A stretch of DNA of 47,488 bases from Salipaludibacillus sp. CUR1 (GCF_021028955.1 NZ_JAIWPE010000032.1:1-47488), one strand, 5' to 3'; shown: positions 8,659 to 18,388, counted from the stretch's first letter. Made by a program: numbers and translations. The notes: generated by a model from the sequence alone, not told the origin.

Positions 8659-9946
8659 AAAATTTGATGTGATTGTTGTAGGAGCCGGGCCTGCAGGCAC
8701 CAGCTGTGCTTATACGGCCGCTAAAAACGGTTTGAAAGTCCTTTTGATTGAACGGGGCGAATATCCAGGTGCCAAAAATGTGATGGGAGGCATTCTTTAT
8801 CGGAAACAGTTAGAAGAAATCATCCCTGAATTCTGGAAAGAAGCGCCAATTGAAAGGCCTGTAGTGGAACAACGCTTCTGGTTTTTAGATAAGGAGTCTA
8901 TGATTACGACGAGTTATAAAGGATTGGAGTGGGCTAAAGAGCCTTACAACAACTTTACAGTGCTACGTGCTAAGTTTGATAAATGGTTTGCTAATAAGGC
9001 AGTAGAACAAGGTGCTCTTTTAATTAATGAAACAGTAGCAACAGAATGCATAGTTGAGGATGGAAAAGTTGTCGGGGTAAGGACAGACCGCCCGGATGGA
9101 GAGGTTTATGCTGATGTGGTCGTGCTGGCAGACGGTGTTAATTCACTGTTAGCAAAGCAGCTTGGTTTTCATAAAGAATGGAAACCGAATGAAGTCGCGC
9201 TGACAGTTATGGAAGTTTTGAAGCTCCCATCTAAAACAATAAACGAACGTTTTAACGTGAAAGACGGTCAGGGGGTGTCTGTAGAAATATTCGGTGATGC
9301 GACCCATGGAATTTTAGGAACAGGTTTTCTGTATACGAATAAAGATAGTGTAAACATTGGTGTAGGAACGACGCTGTCAGGAATGATGAAAAAGAAGCTT
9401 AAACCTTATGAACTTCTGGAGCATGTCAAACAGCATCCAATGATTCAGCCCTATATAGAAGGGTCTGAAACCCAGGAATACCTGGCACATTTAATTCCTG
9501 AAGGCGGTTTTAATTCCGTGCCGAAACTTGTTGGGAATGGTGTGATAGTCACAGGGGATGCCGCACAGTTTGTTAACGCTATACACCGTGAAGGCTCTAA
9601 CATGGCTATGTCTTCGGGTAAAATAGCAGCCGAAACAATTGTAAAAGCAAAAGAAACAGGTGACTTTTCTGAAAGAACTCTGGACTCTTACCGAACCGAG
9701 ATCTACGACAGCTTTATCGGTAAGGATCTGAAAAAATATAAAGATGCTGCTCATACTTTTGAAGAAAATCCGCAATACTTCCAGGAATATGTCCCGTTAA
9801 TGAATCAGGCTATGAATACATTCTTTACAGTCGACGGTACGCCAAAGTGGGAAAAACAGAAGAAAATCATTGCGAAGATGACTGCAGGCCGCGGAAAAAT
9901 TGGTTTGGCGAAAGACATGTATAAAGCTTGGAAGGCGGTGAAGTAA
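8651..9946 (+). CDS. fixC: FixC-type flavoprotein, ETF:quinone oxidoreductase-like
   Basis: A 431-residue FAD-dependent oxidoreductase. The Rossmann FAD motif VVGAGPAGTSCAY (residues 9-21), the continuation LLIERGEYPGAKN and the second FAD contact VTGDAAQFVNAIHREGSN (about residues 300-317) are plain. FixC proteins take electrons from ETF and pass them, with the ferredoxin-like FixX, to the quinone pool; in some anaerobes and diazotrophs the complex bifurcates electrons to ferredoxin. In a Bacillaceae the likely acceptor is menaquinone. Its ribosome site AGGAGGGG lies inside the end of etfA. Confidence 0.94.
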   Translation: MSEKFDVIVVGAGPAGTSCAYTAAKNGLKVLLIERGEYPGAKNVMGGILYRKQLEEIIPEFWKEAPIERPVVEQRFWFLDKESMITTSYKGLEWAKEPYNNFTVLRAKFDKWFANKAVEQGALLINETVATECIVEDGKVVGVRTDRPDGEVYADVVVLADGVNSLLAKQLGFHKEWKPNEVALTVMEVLKLPSKTINERFNVKDGQGVSVEIFGDATHGILGTGFLYTNKDSVNIGVGTTLSGMMKKKLKPYELLEHVKQHPMIQPYIEGSETQEYLAHLIPEGGFNSVPKLVGNGVIVTGDAAQFVNAIHREGSNMAMSSGKIAAETIVKAKETGDFSERTLDSYRTEIYDSFIGKDLKKYKDAAHTFEENPQYFQEYVPLMNQAMNTFFTVDGTPKWEKQKKIIAKMTAGRGKIGLAKDMYKAWKAVK

Positions 9947-9947
9947 G

Positions 9948-10229
9948 ATGGCGAAAACACTTGAAGATAAGCAGTATCTTATCAGGTTCAACTGTGATCA
10001 GAAATCTCATTTAGAGGTTAAAGACCACCAGATTTGCGCCACTCAATGCCCTGATAAAGACTGTACGATTTTTTGTCCCGCAGAAGTTTACAAGTGGGAA
10101 GGCGACAGAATGTTTGTCGGATTCGAAGGCTGCCATGAATGCGGCAGCTGCAGAATCGGATGTCCTCATGAGAATATTAAGTGGGAATATCCAAAAGGCG
10201 GTCACGGTATTGTTTTCCGGTTAGCTTAA
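9948..10229 (+). CDS. fixX: FixX ferredoxin-like protein
   Basis: A 93-residue iron-sulfur protein. The cluster motif is CHECGSCRIGCP (about residues 62-73), with additional cysteines in CATQCPDKDCTIFCPAEVY. These ligands fit one 4Fe-4S cluster with a degenerate second site, as in FixX and the C-terminal domain of ETF:quinone oxidoreductase. It begins 1 nt after fixC and should act as the electron relay between ETF/FixC and the quinone. It is the last gene of the operon, followed by a hairpin terminator. Confidence 0.94.
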   Translation: MAKTLEDKQYLIRFNCDQKSHLEVKDHQICATQCPDKDCTIFCPAEVYKWEGDRMFVGFEGCHECGSCRIGCPHENIKWEYPKGGHGIVFRLA

Positions 10230-10254
10230 AGCGGTTACAAAAAAAGAAAAATGG

Positions 10255-10290
10255 GACCTCGGGATAACCTTTCCCGAGGTCTTCTGCTTA
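10255..10290 (+). terminator. Terminator of the fix operon
   Basis: A perfect 10-bp stem GACCTCGGGA/TCCCGAGGTC with a 7-nt loop, followed by a short T-rich stretch, starts about 25 nt after the fixX stop. Confidence 0.75.
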
Positions 10291-10423
10291 ATTTCAGAGT
10301 TTCTGAATAAGCAATTTAAAATGAGTGGTAAAATGGCAAAGTAAGACTTAACACTGTTGCTACAGTGCTATTATAGCTTATTCGGACGGCAGACGTAAAG
10401 ACAGGCTTTAATATATAGAATAT

Positions 10424-11053
10424 TCAGTTTTTCTTTGGGTGTGTGCTTGGCGTATCCATCCATTCATATTTAATTTTTTCCAAATCTAATTCAGCTAAAG
10501 GAGCAGTTTCAGCTTTAAGAACTCTCTTCATAAGATGGAGGGCTTCATCGTTTTCTTCCTGACTGTTTGAGGCGACACAATCGGATGGGACGTACAATTT
10601 ATAATGCCTCATATAAGCGTCGTTAGCTGTAAAGTGGACACACATGTTTCCGGCTACTCCAGTTATAATAAGAGTTTTGACATTTAAGTAATCCAGCAGC
10701 AATTCCAGGGGCGTCATAAAGAAACCCGAATATTGAGGCTTTAGTATGAAATAATTATCATCATCCGGCTGCAGGTACTCAACAATTTGTTTACCTCGAG
10801 GACTCTTCGTAATGTCCTCTACAATTTTAGGGAAGTCTGACTGCCAGCTTCCATAATTGTCATTCACGTACAATACGGGAATTTGCAGTTCATTTGCCTG
10901 GTTTTTTAACTCAGCAATATTTTTGGCAGCCGGAAGAGCGTGCTCGAACAGCTTTTCGCCATCCGGGAATTCATAATCACTGATCATATCTATTAATAAA
11001 ATAGCCACGTGCTGATAGTCATTCACATGAGGATTTTGGTTAACTTCAGTCAT
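10424..11053 (-). CDS. Isochorismatase-family cysteine hydrolase
   Basis: A 209-residue cytoplasmic hydrolase of the isochorismatase/nicotinamidase fold. The catalytic Asp lies in AILLIDMISDY (residue ~22), the Lys in ILKPQYSGFF and the nucleophilic Cys in ITGVAGNMCVHFTA. The family hydrolyses isochorismate, nicotinamide or related amides, and the substrate here cannot be read from sequence. It is slightly longer than nicotinamidase and lacks an obvious metal-binding DxHxxxxxxH motif, so it is probably not PncA. It is transcribed alone, divergently from the Lrp-type regulator, with an AGGAGG-like site upstream. Confidence 0.9.
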   Translation of the reverse strand: MTEVNQNPHVNDYQHVAILLIDMISDYEFPDGEKLFEHALPAAKNIAELKNQANELQIPVLYVNDNYGSWQSDFPKIVEDITKSPRGKQIVEYLQPDDDNYFILKPQYSGFFMTPLELLLDYLNVKTLIITGVAGNMCVHFTANDAYMRHYKLYVPSDCVASNSQEENDEALHLMKRVLKAETAPLAELDLEKIKYEWMDTPSTHPKKN

Positions 11054-11217
11054 TTTTTTACCTCCTGTATAAAATTACGTCTGGTATGGACGTTTATAGT
11101 CATGTAGAATATAGTGATATCAGAAAAGTATAATAATAAAACATGCCTAATTATATTTCCCCTTAATAAGGATTTAAAACAGTTTGAGATACTACTAGTC
11201 AGGAGGATCATTCATTT

Positions 11218-11715
11218 ATGAACGAAAAAGAACGTGAACTGCTCAGTCTTATAGAAAAAGAAGGAAGAATGAAAGAAGAAAGTTTAGCAAAGATGCTCGA
11301 TACTCCCACCGATGAGGTCGCAGCCATGCTGAAAAGTTTAGAAAAGCGAAAAGTGATTCTGGGCTATTCCGCCCTCATTGACTGGAGCAAGACAGACATA
11401 GCGGAAACCGTTACAGCGATGATTGACGTAAAGGTCACACCTAAAAGAGGTGTAGGCTTTGATGAAGTTGCCGAAAGAATTTACCGGTTTAAAGAAGTGA
11501 AGGCACTTTATCTTATGTCAGGCACATATGACTTATCTGTTTCTATTGAAGGCCGGTCAATGTCAGATATTGCCCAGTTTGTATCGGAAAAATTATCAAC
11601 TCTCGATTCAGTTATTTCTACAACCACTCACTTTCAGTTAAAAAAGTATAAACATGACGGTGTCATCTTTGGACAGGATGAAGAAGGAGACCACCGGATG
11701 GTGGTATCACCATGA
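11218..11715 (+). CDS. yugG: Lrp/AsnC-family transcriptional regulator (YugG-like)
   Basis: A 165-residue Lrp/AsnC-type regulator. Its N-terminal HTH (residues ~5-55) contains KMLDTPTDEVAAMLKSLEKRKVI. A RAM/effector-binding domain follows, with VKALYLMSGTYDLSVSIEG. Such proteins form octamers and sense amino acids. It overlaps the aminotransferase gene by 4 bp. B. subtilis yugG-yugH has the same pair, described there as an alanine transaminase and its regulator. The ribosome site AGGAGG lies just upstream of the start. Confidence 0.92.
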   Translation: MNEKERELLSLIEKEGRMKEESLAKMLDTPTDEVAAMLKSLEKRKVILGYSALIDWSKTDIAETVTAMIDVKVTPKRGVGFDEVAERIYRFKEVKALYLMSGTYDLSVSIEGRSMSDIAQFVSEKLSTLDSVISTTTHFQLKKYKHDGVIFGQDEEGDHRMVVSP

Positions 11716-12905
11716 GTATAATTAAAACCGAGCACCAGCCACGTTTGTCGGCAGCCGTAAACCGGATTCAGCCGTCCGGAATCCGACGCTTTTTTGACCT
11801 TGCGTCTTCAATGGATAATATTATTTCATTAGGGGTAGGTGAACCGGATTTCTCAACGCCCTGGAATATCCGTGAAGCCAGTATTCATTCCTTAGAAAGA
11901 GGCGTCACTTCTTATACAGCTAATGCCGGCCTGCTTGAACTTCGGGCAGCCATCAGTAAATATCTTCTGGAACGCTTTGGTGTGGATTATCATCCAGAAA
12001 GTGAAGTAATTGTAACGGTTGGAGCCAGTGAGGGAATTGATTTGGCCTTAAGGGCTATTGTTGATCCGGGTGATGAAGTTCTCATAGTCGAGCCTTGTTT
12101 TGTCTCGTACGCTCCTCTCGTATCACTTGCAGGAGGAATCCCTGTCCCTGTACCGACATCCATTGATAAAAACTTTGAAATTGATGAAAACGATCTAAAG
12201 GAAAGACTTACGAGTAAAACAAAAGCTTTAATGCTGTCTTTTCCGAATAATCCTACAGGAGCAGTCATGGGAAAAGAGGGGCTTGCAAAAGTTGCGGAAG
12301 TAGTTAAAGATCACAATTTAGTGGTTTTATCTGACGAGATTTATGCCGAACTGACTTATGACGGTGACCATACGAGCTTTCCTTCAATTGAAGGGATGAA
12401 GGAAAGGACGATTTTAATCTCCGGATTCTCAAAATCCTATGCAATGACTGGCTGGCGCATAGGTTATCTGACAGCTCCGAAGCCTTATGCGGAGGCCATG
12501 TTAAAAATTCATCAATATGCAATGATGTGTGCGTCCACTATGGCACAGTATGCCGCTCTTGAAGCGATGACTAACGGACGCGAAGAGATGGAAGAAATGA
12601 TTATTTCCTATCGCCAGCGGAGAAATTACTTTGTAAAATCGGTAAAAGAAATCGGGCTAACTTGCCATTCGCCCGGGGGCGCCTTTTACGCTTTTCCTTC
12701 AATCGCCGAAACAGGCCTCTCTTCAGAAGAGTTTGCTGAACAACTGCTGCTGGATCAGAAAGTCGCTGTTGTACCGGGGCACGTGTTTGGAGCCGGAGGG
12801 GAAGGCCATATCCGTTGTTCATATGCTGCCTCCATGGAACAGCTGGAAGAAGCAATTGACAGGATAGGGGCTTTTCTGAAAAAGCTGAATGAATCAAAAG
12901 GATAA
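11712..12905 (+). CDS. yugH: PLP-dependent class I/II aminotransferase (YugH-like)
   Basis: A 397-residue fold-type I aminotransferase. Visible features are the substrate-specificity motif LGVGEPDFSTPW (residues ~41-52), FPNNPTGAV, the PLP-phosphate and pyridine contacts around VVLSDEIYAELTYDG, the Schiff-base lysine in SGFSKSYAMTGWRIGY (about residues 236-251) and the carboxylate-binding arginine in GHIRCSYAAS. Orthology to B. subtilis YugH suggests a role in alanine/glutamate transamination. It is co-transcribed with the Lrp-type regulator (ATGA overlap) and ends at a terminator. Confidence 0.93.
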   Translation: MSIIKTEHQPRLSAAVNRIQPSGIRRFFDLASSMDNIISLGVGEPDFSTPWNIREASIHSLERGVTSYTANAGLLELRAAISKYLLERFGVDYHPESEVIVTVGASEGIDLALRAIVDPGDEVLIVEPCFVSYAPLVSLAGGIPVPVPTSIDKNFEIDENDLKERLTSKTKALMLSFPNNPTGAVMGKEGLAKVAEVVKDHNLVVLSDEIYAELTYDGDHTSFPSIEGMKERTILISGFSKSYAMTGWRIGYLTAPKPYAEAMLKIHQYAMMCASTMAQYAALEAMTNGREEMEEMIISYRQRRNYFVKSVKEIGLTCHSPGGAFYAFPSIAETGLSSEEFAEQLLLDQKVAVVPGHVFGAGGEGHIRCSYAASMEQLEEAIDRIGAFLKKLNESKG

Positions 12906-12919
12906 GTGAATAAGTCAAA

Positions 12920-12953
12920 AGAAGAGCCTCCTTAAATAAGGGGCTCTTCTGCA
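12920..12953 (+). terminator. Terminator after yugH
   Basis: Stem AGAAGAGCC/GGCTCTTCT with an inner CCTT/AAGG stem, 15 nt after the aminotransferase stop. The T tract is short. The next gene is convergent, so it may serve both strands. Confidence 0.75.
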
Positions 12954-13017
12954 AAGGGGGAATACTAGGTTGTATTATTTTCCATTATTCCCCGATTTTT
13001 TAAAAAATATGCATTTG

Positions 13018-14364
13018 TTAAATAATTCCTGTAACATGGAGGAAGGCAATTACGATAGCCACAGGCGTGACGTATTTAATCAGGATGTACCAGGCTTCAA
13101 ACCAGAATCGTTTCATTCCCGCCCCTTTCTGAATTTCTTTGGAAAGGGTTTTTTTACTGATTTTTAAAGGCACAAAAACAGCGATAAGAAATGCGCCTAA
13201 TGGAAGCAGAACATTACTGACAATAAAATCTGCAAAATCGAAAAAGGTCAGGCCGAAAAAGTAGGGTTCGGCTAATATACCGTATGAAAGGGCTGAGGGA
13301 ATACCCATAAGGAAAATTAATGTCCCAGCCACCCAAGCCGATTTTTTCCGTTTAGACGGATCGTTTTTAGTAATCGACGCCACAACCATTTCGAGTAATG
13401 AAAAGGCAGAAGTTAGTGTGGCAAACAATAAAAGGAACATAAATAAAATAAAGAATAAGTTCCCTAATGGTATGCTGCTGAAAACGGCAGGCAGGACGAT
13501 AAAAATCAGCGGAGGTCCTTCTGCAGGCTCCAGCCCGAATGCGAATACAGCAGGAAAGATTGCAAGTCCGGCTAAAATGGAAATAAAAATTGTCAGGCCT
13601 ACTATAGATACCGCAGATCTTGGCAAGCTTTCTTGTGATTTCAAATAAGAACTGTAGGTGACCATGATTGACACACCAAGACTTAAAGAGAAAAATGCCT
13701 GCCCTAGGGCAAATAGAACGGTTTCCCTGGTCATCGATGAGAAGTCAGGCAATAGAAAGAACCTAACCCCTTCCATAGCACCGTCAAGAGTCACCGACCG
13801 GATAACAATAATCACAAATAAAATAAAAAGAGCGGGCATCATAAATTTTGAAGACCGTTCAATACCTTTTTGAATCCCCCCCTGGACGACTAAAATCGTC
13901 AGCAGTATAAATATCAGGTGGGCAAGGACAGCCAGTACCGGGTTAGAGATAGTGTTTTCAAACATTGCTCCAAACTCTTCAGGGCTCATTCCCTGAATAT
14001 TTAAAGTAAAAGCACGGAACAGATAAACGAGAATCCACCCGCCTACTACGCTGTAAAAAGATAATAAGAGAAATGATGTGCACACTCCAAGTTTACCTAT
14101 CCAGTGCCATTTTCCTCCAGGAGCTATTGTTCTGTAAGCTGTAATAGCTTCTTTTTGTGTATACCGGCCAACGGTAAATTCTGCCAGTAACAATGGAAGT
14201 CCTAATAATAGTGTAAACAATAAAAAAATGAGAAAAAAGGCCCCTCCGCCGCTGGAACCGGCTACATAAGGAAGTTTCCATATAGCGCCGAGACCTATAG
14301 CTGAACCTGCTGCAGCAAGGATAAACCCTAATTTGGATGTCCATTGTTCAGGTGTTTTTGACAT
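13018..14364 (-). CDS. Sodium-dependent neurotransmitter-symporter family transporter (NSS/SNF)
   Basis: A 448-residue integral membrane protein with about 12 hydrophobic helices. The helix-1 signature LGFILAAAGSAIGLGAIWKLPY (residues ~12-33) is the Na+/substrate site of the SNF/LeuT family. FFSLSLGVSIMVTYSSYL corresponds to the unwound helix 6. Bacterial members import amino acids with Na+. The tryptophan in helix 1 and the Ser-rich helix 6 are conserved, so it is probably active; the substrate is unknown. Na+ coupling would suit a salt- or alkali-tolerant host. It is transcribed alone. Confidence 0.93.
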   Translation of the reverse strand: MSKTPEQWTSKLGFILAAAGSAIGLGAIWKLPYVAGSSGGGAFFLIFLLFTLLLGLPLLLAEFTVGRYTQKEAITAYRTIAPGGKWHWIGKLGVCTSFLLLSFYSVVGGWILVYLFRAFTLNIQGMSPEEFGAMFENTISNPVLAVLAHLIFILLTILVVQGGIQKGIERSSKFMMPALFILFVIIVIRSVTLDGAMEGVRFFLLPDFSSMTRETVLFALGQAFFSLSLGVSIMVTYSSYLKSQESLPRSAVSIVGLTIFISILAGLAIFPAVFAFGLEPAEGPPLIFIVLPAVFSSIPLGNLFFILFMFLLLFATLTSAFSLLEMVVASITKNDPSKRKKSAWVAGTLIFLMGIPSALSYGILAEPYFFGLTFFDFADFIVSNVLLPLGAFLIAVFVPLKISKKTLSKEIQKGAGMKRFWFEAWYILIKYVTPVAIVIAFLHVTGII

Positions 14365-14589
14365 AGGTTAAATTACCTCCTTTTAACATTTAAATAAGCC
14401 CCTTCCAGTTGCAGCCTGATCCGGAACGTCCGGCGGAAAAAACCGATTGGCTTTCGTCAGGCTGTTGTATGACAACGGTTGATGAAATTGACGTTTTACA
14501 TACACACAGAACGGGCAATTGTTTTAATATAAATCGGGCAAGAACCGGTGTCAAGAACAAAGAAGGAAAAACAGGGCTAAAGAAACCTT

Positions 14590-14618
14590 TTGTCAACTTT
14601 ATATTCCTGTGTTATAAT
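14590..14618 (+). promoter_or_regulatory. Sigma-A promoter of yugI
   Basis: -35 TTGTCA (14590-14595), 17-bp spacer and a perfect -10 TATAAT (14613-14618), about 34 nt before the yugI start. The preceding stretch (14400-14480) holds a nested inverted repeat (AGCCTGA...TCAGGCT around CCGGA...TCCGG) between the divergent transporter gene and yugI; I assign no function to it. Confidence 0.8.
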
Positions 14619-14651
14619 TACACAGTTAATAAATAATTAGGAGTTGTTTTC

Positions 14652-15089
14652 ATGTCAGGTCAATATGAAGTAGGAAGTATCGTTGAAGGAAAAGTAACTG
14701 GAATTAAGCCATTTGGTGCCTTTGTTGCGTTAGATGAAAAGAAACAGGGTCTTGTTCACATTTCCCATATTGCTCACGGGTACGTTAAAGATATTAATGA
14801 GCAATTATCTGTAGGAGATGAAGTAAAGGTTAAAGTCCTTTCAGTGGACGAAGAATCCGGTAAAATTTCACTTTCTATTAAAGAAACTCAGCCAAAGCCT
14901 GAGCGTACTGAGCGTCCACGCCAGCAAAGCGGCGGCCCTCGCGGCGGCGGCGGAGGTGGAAACAAACGTTCCGGTGGAGGACAGCAAAGCCAGACTCAAG
15001 GGTTTAACACTCTTGAAGACAAGCTTAAAGACTGGTTGAAGCAATCTAACGAAATCCAGGCAGATTTAAACAAGCGCATCAAAAAATAA
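14652..15089 (+). CDS. yugI: S1-domain RNA-binding protein (YugI / general stress protein 13 like)
   Basis: A 145-residue protein. Residues ~4-74 form an S1 OB-fold: GSIVEGKVTGIKPFGAFVAL, then GLVHISHIAHGYVKDINEQL and VGDEVKVKVLSVDEESGKISLSI. A glycine/arginine-rich linker (residues ~88-115, GGPRGGGGGG) and a conserved tail, GFNTLEDKLKDWLKQSNE, follow. B. subtilis YugI has the same S1 plus tail layout but a shorter, non-glycine linker. Such proteins associate with ribosomes or RNA under stress. It has its own promoter and terminator. Confidence 0.93.
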   Translation: MSGQYEVGSIVEGKVTGIKPFGAFVALDEKKQGLVHISHIAHGYVKDINEQLSVGDEVKVKVLSVDEESGKISLSIKETQPKPERTERPRQQSGGPRGGGGGGNKRSGGGQQSQTQGFNTLEDKLKDWLKQSNEIQADLNKRIKK

Positions 15090-15115
15090 TGGTTTCTGCT
15101 TTTCACTTAAACGAT

Positions 15116-15150
15116 AAAGAGGCAGCCCTGACAGGGCTACCTCTTTTCTC
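15116..15150 (+). terminator. Terminator after yugI
   Basis: Stem AAAGAGG-c-AGCCCTG/CAGGGCT-a-CCTCTTT with a one-base loop and one C-A mismatch, followed by T-rich sequence, 27 nt after the stop. Confidence 0.88.
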
Positions 15151-15268
15151 GTTTTGTGAGGTTTAGCTGTGCCATTCACAGCTGAAACTGAAATGGAAGC
15201 ATTCGAATGGTTTCATTTACAGATGCTGTGATTGAGCTAACAGCACCTATACCACAAAGGAAAACTTC

Positions 15269-15496
15269 TTATCTTTGTGGTTCCGGGCTTCTTTCCAGCT
15301 CCTCAGATGGTTTAAATAATAGAGAAATACAATACAACCCTGCCAATCCTACGAGGGCATAAATGAAACGGGAGAAACCTGCAGCCTGTCCTCCAAATAT
15401 CGCCGCGACCAGGTCAAATCTGAAAAACCCGATAAGACCCCAGTTTACAGCACCGATGATGGTCAGCACTAATGCAGTACGTTGAATTCCGTTCAT
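15269..15496 (-). CDS. yuzA: DUF378 small membrane protein (YuzA-like)
   Basis: A 75-residue protein with two membrane helices. The family signature IQRTALVLTIIGAVNWGLIG falls in helix 1 and RFIYALVGLAGLYCISLLF in helix 2. DUF378 proteins have no known function. The ATG at 15496 is preferred over the GTG at 15502 because AAGGAGGTGA then has normal spacing. B. subtilis yuzA sits in the same place, between yugI and yugJ. Confidence 0.9.
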   Translation of the reverse strand: MNGIQRTALVLTIIGAVNWGLIGFFRFDLVAAIFGGQAAGFSRFIYALVGLAGLYCISLLFKPSEELERSPEPQR

Positions 15497-15686
15497 GCGC
15501 ACCTCACCTCCTTATAAGGGGTAAATTAGTCACAATCAGAAGCAAATGTGCTTCTCTTATAGAATGATTAATGATTACATAAATTATTCATGAACTAACA
15601 ATATAATTGTTATCTTTTGCTTTTTTATGAAAACTTAAGAGATAATACTTGTGAATACGGCGATTATTCGAAAGGAGTCATGATTT

Positions 15687-16853
15687 ATGGATCAGTTTAT
15701 TTATCAGAATCCGACGCGTTTAATTTTTGGCGAAGGACAAGTGAACGAGCAGCTTGTTGCACAGCTCAAACCGCTAGGAACTAAGGTTCTTCTCGTTTAT
15801 GGAGGAGGAAGCATTAAAAGAAATGGCCTTTATGATGAAGTAACAACGTTACTGAATGAAAATGGGTTTGAGACATACGAACTTTCGGGTGTAGAGCCAA
15901 ACCCGAGGCTGTCAACTGTGCATAAAGGCGTGGAAATTTGTAAAAAGGAAAATATTGAGGTTATTTTAGCTGCAGGCGGAGGAAGCGTCATCGACTGCAC
16001 AAAAGCTGTGGCTGCAGGAGCACAGTATGACGGTGATGTCTGGGATTTAGTCACTAAAAAAGAAAAACCTGAAAGCGCCTTGCCTTTTGGGACAATTTTA
16101 ACTTTGGCAGCCACCGGCTCTGAGATGAATTCCGGATCAGTTATTACAAATTGGGAAACTCATGAGAAATATGGCTGGGGAAGTCCGCTTGTATTCCCTA
16201 AATTTTCTATTCTGGATCCTCGCAACACGTTATCTGTTCCAAAAGACCATACAGTATACGGGATCGTAGATATGATGACTCATGTTTTAGAACAGTATTT
16301 TCATCCTCAGGAAAACACGCCTTTACAAGAACGGATGTGTGAAGCGGTATTACATACCGTCATAGAATCAGGGCCTCGTCTCGTTGAAAACCTGGAAGAT
16401 GTAAAACTTCGGGAGACCGTTCTTTACTCAGGAACCATCGCTTTAAACGGCACATTGCAGATGGGTACTAAAGGGGACTGGGCTTCTCATAACATTGAGC
16501 ATGCCGTGTCAGCGGTCTACGATATCCCTCATGCCGGAGGTCTCGCTATCATTTTCCCGCAGTGGATGAGACATCATCTGGAGATGGGCGAGGAAAAGCT
16601 GGTTCAGCTGGCTGTGCGCGTTTGGGGAGTGGATCCCGAAGGAAAAACAAATCAGGAAGTCGCTGAAGAGGGAATCCGTAAACTTGAAGAATTCTGGACT
16701 TCTCTCGGTGCGCCAAGCCGTCTGGCTGATTATAATATCGATGACAGCCAAATAGATGTGATGGCAGATAAAGCGATGGTAAATGGGCCATTTGGAAACT
16801 TCAATAAGTTGAATAAAAACGATGTGACAGAGATTTTAAAAGCGTCATTGTAA
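15687..16853 (+). CDS. yugJ: Iron-containing alcohol dehydrogenase, NADH-dependent butanol dehydrogenase type (YugJ/YugK-like)
   Basis: A 388-residue group III alcohol dehydrogenase. It has the nucleotide-binding segment [16 protein letters not shown] (about residues 94-109) and the metal-ligand motifs [11 protein letters not shown] and [21 protein letters not shown], with three conserved histidines plus an aspartate. It would reduce aldehydes such as butanal with NAD(P)H. B. subtilis has two such genes in tandem (yugJ, yugK) before pgi; only one copy is present here, so the symbol is approximate. AAAGGAG precedes the start. Confidence 0.93.
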   Translation: MDQFIYQNPTRLIFGEGQVNEQLVAQLKPLGTKVLLVYGGGSIKRNGLYDEVTTLLNENGFETYELSGVEPNPRLSTVHKGVEICKKENIEVILAAGGGSVIDCTKAVAAGAQYDGDVWDLVTKKEKPESALPFGTILTLAATGSEMNSGSVITNWETHEKYGWGSPLVFPKFSILDPRNTLSVPKDHTVYGIVDMMTHVLEQYFHPQENTPLQERMCEAVLHTVIESGPRLVENLEDVKLRETVLYSGTIALNGTLQMGTKGDWASHNIEHAVSAVYDIPHAGGLAIIFPQWMRHHLEMGEEKLVQLAVRVWGVDPEGKTNQEVAEEGIRKLEEFWTSLGAPSRLADYNIDDSQIDVMADKAMVNGPFGNFNKLNKNDVTEILKASL

Positions 16854-16862
16854 GTATAAAGA

Positions 16863-16902
16863 GGGGGTTCTCAGAAGTTAGACTTTTGAGAACCCCCTTT
16901 CT
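16863..16902 (+). terminator. Terminator after the alcohol dehydrogenase
   Basis: A perfect 11-bp stem GGGGGTTCTCA/TGAGAACCCCC with a 13-nt loop, then TTTCTTT, 10 nt after the stop. Confidence 0.92.
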
Positions 16903-16929
16903 TTGCAGAGTTTGAAAAATAATCACAAT

Positions 16930-16943
16930 TGGAACCGTTTACA
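16930..16943. promoter_or_regulatory. cre-like site upstream of pgi
   Basis: TGGAACCGTTTACA, read on the other strand as TGTAAACGGTTCCA, matches the CcpA consensus at 13 of 14 positions. It lies about 85 nt before the pgi start. Regulation by CcpA is inferred. Confidence 0.45.
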
Positions 16944-17026
16944 AATGAAGGTTCACTTGATTATCAGCCTTCAATTTAATAAAGTGAAAAGGGGAAGAAG
17001 TTATTATAAACGGAGGAGATCAATTC

Positions 17027-18385
17027 ATGGCAAATACAGTATCATTTGATTACTCAAAAGCTTCATCTTTTTTATCTCAGCATGAAGTGGATTACATGGC
17101 AGGAGCAGTCAAGAATGCTCATGAGGCCCTTCAACAGGGGACAGGCGCAGGGAGCGATTTTCTTGGCTGGGTTGACTTGCCTGTCAACTACGATAAAGAA
17201 GAGTTCTCAAGGATTCAAAAAGCAGCTGAAAAAATTAAGTCAGACTCTGACGTATTAATTGTTATAGGCATCGGCGGTTCTTACCTAGGTGCCCGTGCTG
17301 CAATCGAAGCATTAACTCACACTTTCTACAATGAATTAGACCAGAAAGCACGTAAGACGCCGCAGATTTTTTATGTGGGAAATAATATCAGTTCCACTTA
17401 TGCCCGCCACCTGCTGGAGGTGATTGAAGGAAAAGATATTTCCCTTAACGTTATTTCCAAATCCGGGACGACGACTGAACCGGCTATTGCGTTCCGTATT
17501 TTACGTGAGTATATTGAAGAAAAGTACGGTGTAGAAGAAGCGAGAAAGCGTATTTATGCTACAACTGATAAAGAGAAAGGCGCTTTAAAGCAGCTTGCGA
17601 ATGAGGAAGGCTATGAGTCGTTTGTGATTCCTGACGACGTAGGCGGCCGCTTCTCCATTTTCACAGCTGTAGGGCTATTGCCGATTGCTGCGGCGGGGCT
17701 CGATATTGAGGCGATGATGAAAGGTGCAGCGGATGCCAGAGAAGCGTACAGCACGCCTGATCTGGAAAATAATGAGGCTTATCAGTATGCTGCGGTAAGG
17801 AACGCTCTTTATAATAAAGGGAAATTGGTTGAACTGATGGTAAACTACGAGCCTTCTCTGCACTATGTAGGAGAATGGTGGAAGCAGCTGTACGGTGAAA
17901 GTGAAGGGAAAGACGGGAAAGGAATATTCCCTGCAGCAGCTGACTTTTCAACAGATTTGCATTCTCTCGGGCAATATGTCCAGGACGGCAGACGTGACCT
18001 GTTTGAAACAGTTCTTCATGTTGGAAAAGCAACTGAAGAAATGACAATTGATAAAGCAGAGAATGATTTGGATGGTTTAAACTATTTAGCTGGAAAGACG
18101 ATGAGCTTTGTTAATGATAAAGCTTATGAAGGAACGATGCTGGCCCATATTGATGGAGGCGTCCCTAACCTCGTAGTGGAAATTCCTGAATTAAATGAAT
18201 ATCACTTTGGCCATCTCATCTATTTCTTTGAAAAAGCTTGTGCGATCAGCGGCTACCTGTTAGGTGTCAATCCGTTTGACCAGCCGGGAGTGGAAGCTTA
18301 CAAAAAGAACATGTTTGCCCTTTTAGGCAAACCGGGATTCGAAGCACAAAAAGCAGAACTGGAAAAACGTTTGAAAGAAAAGTAA
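17027..18385 (+). CDS. pgi: Glucose-6-phosphate isomerase
   Basis: A 452-residue phosphoglucose isomerase of the bacterial ~450-residue type. It interconverts glucose-6-phosphate and fructose-6-phosphate. Visible are the sugar-phosphate binding motif [14 protein letters not shown] signature 1 [16 protein letters not shown], the catalytic glutamate and histidine regions around [11 protein letters not shown], and PGI signature 2 [18 protein letters not shown] near the C-terminus. AGGAGA precedes the ATG. The position after the alcohol dehydrogenase matches B. subtilis, and the gene ends at a strong terminator. Confidence 0.97.
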   Translation: MANTVSFDYSKASSFLSQHEVDYMAGAVKNAHEALQQGTGAGSDFLGWVDLPVNYDKEEFSRIQKAAEKIKSDSDVLIVIGIGGSYLGARAAIEALTHTFYNELDQKARKTPQIFYVGNNISSTYARHLLEVIEGKDISLNVISKSGTTTEPAIAFRILREYIEEKYGVEEARKRIYATTDKEKGALKQLANEEGYESFVIPDDVGGRFSIFTAVGLLPIAAAGLDIEAMMKGAADAREAYSTPDLENNEAYQYAAVRNALYNKGKLVELMVNYEPSLHYVGEWWKQLYGESEGKDGKGIFPAAADFSTDLHSLGQYVQDGRRDLFETVLHVGKATEEMTIDKAENDLDGLNYLAGKTMSFVNDKAYEGTMLAHIDGGVPNLVVEIPELNEYHFGHLIYFFEKACAISGYLLGVNPFDQPGVEAYKKNMFALLGKPGFEAQKAELEKRLKEK

Positions 18386-18388
18386 TAC

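Noticed and set aside
14409-14636. 75-codon open frame before yugI
   Set aside because: It has no ribosome site and spans the yugI promoter.
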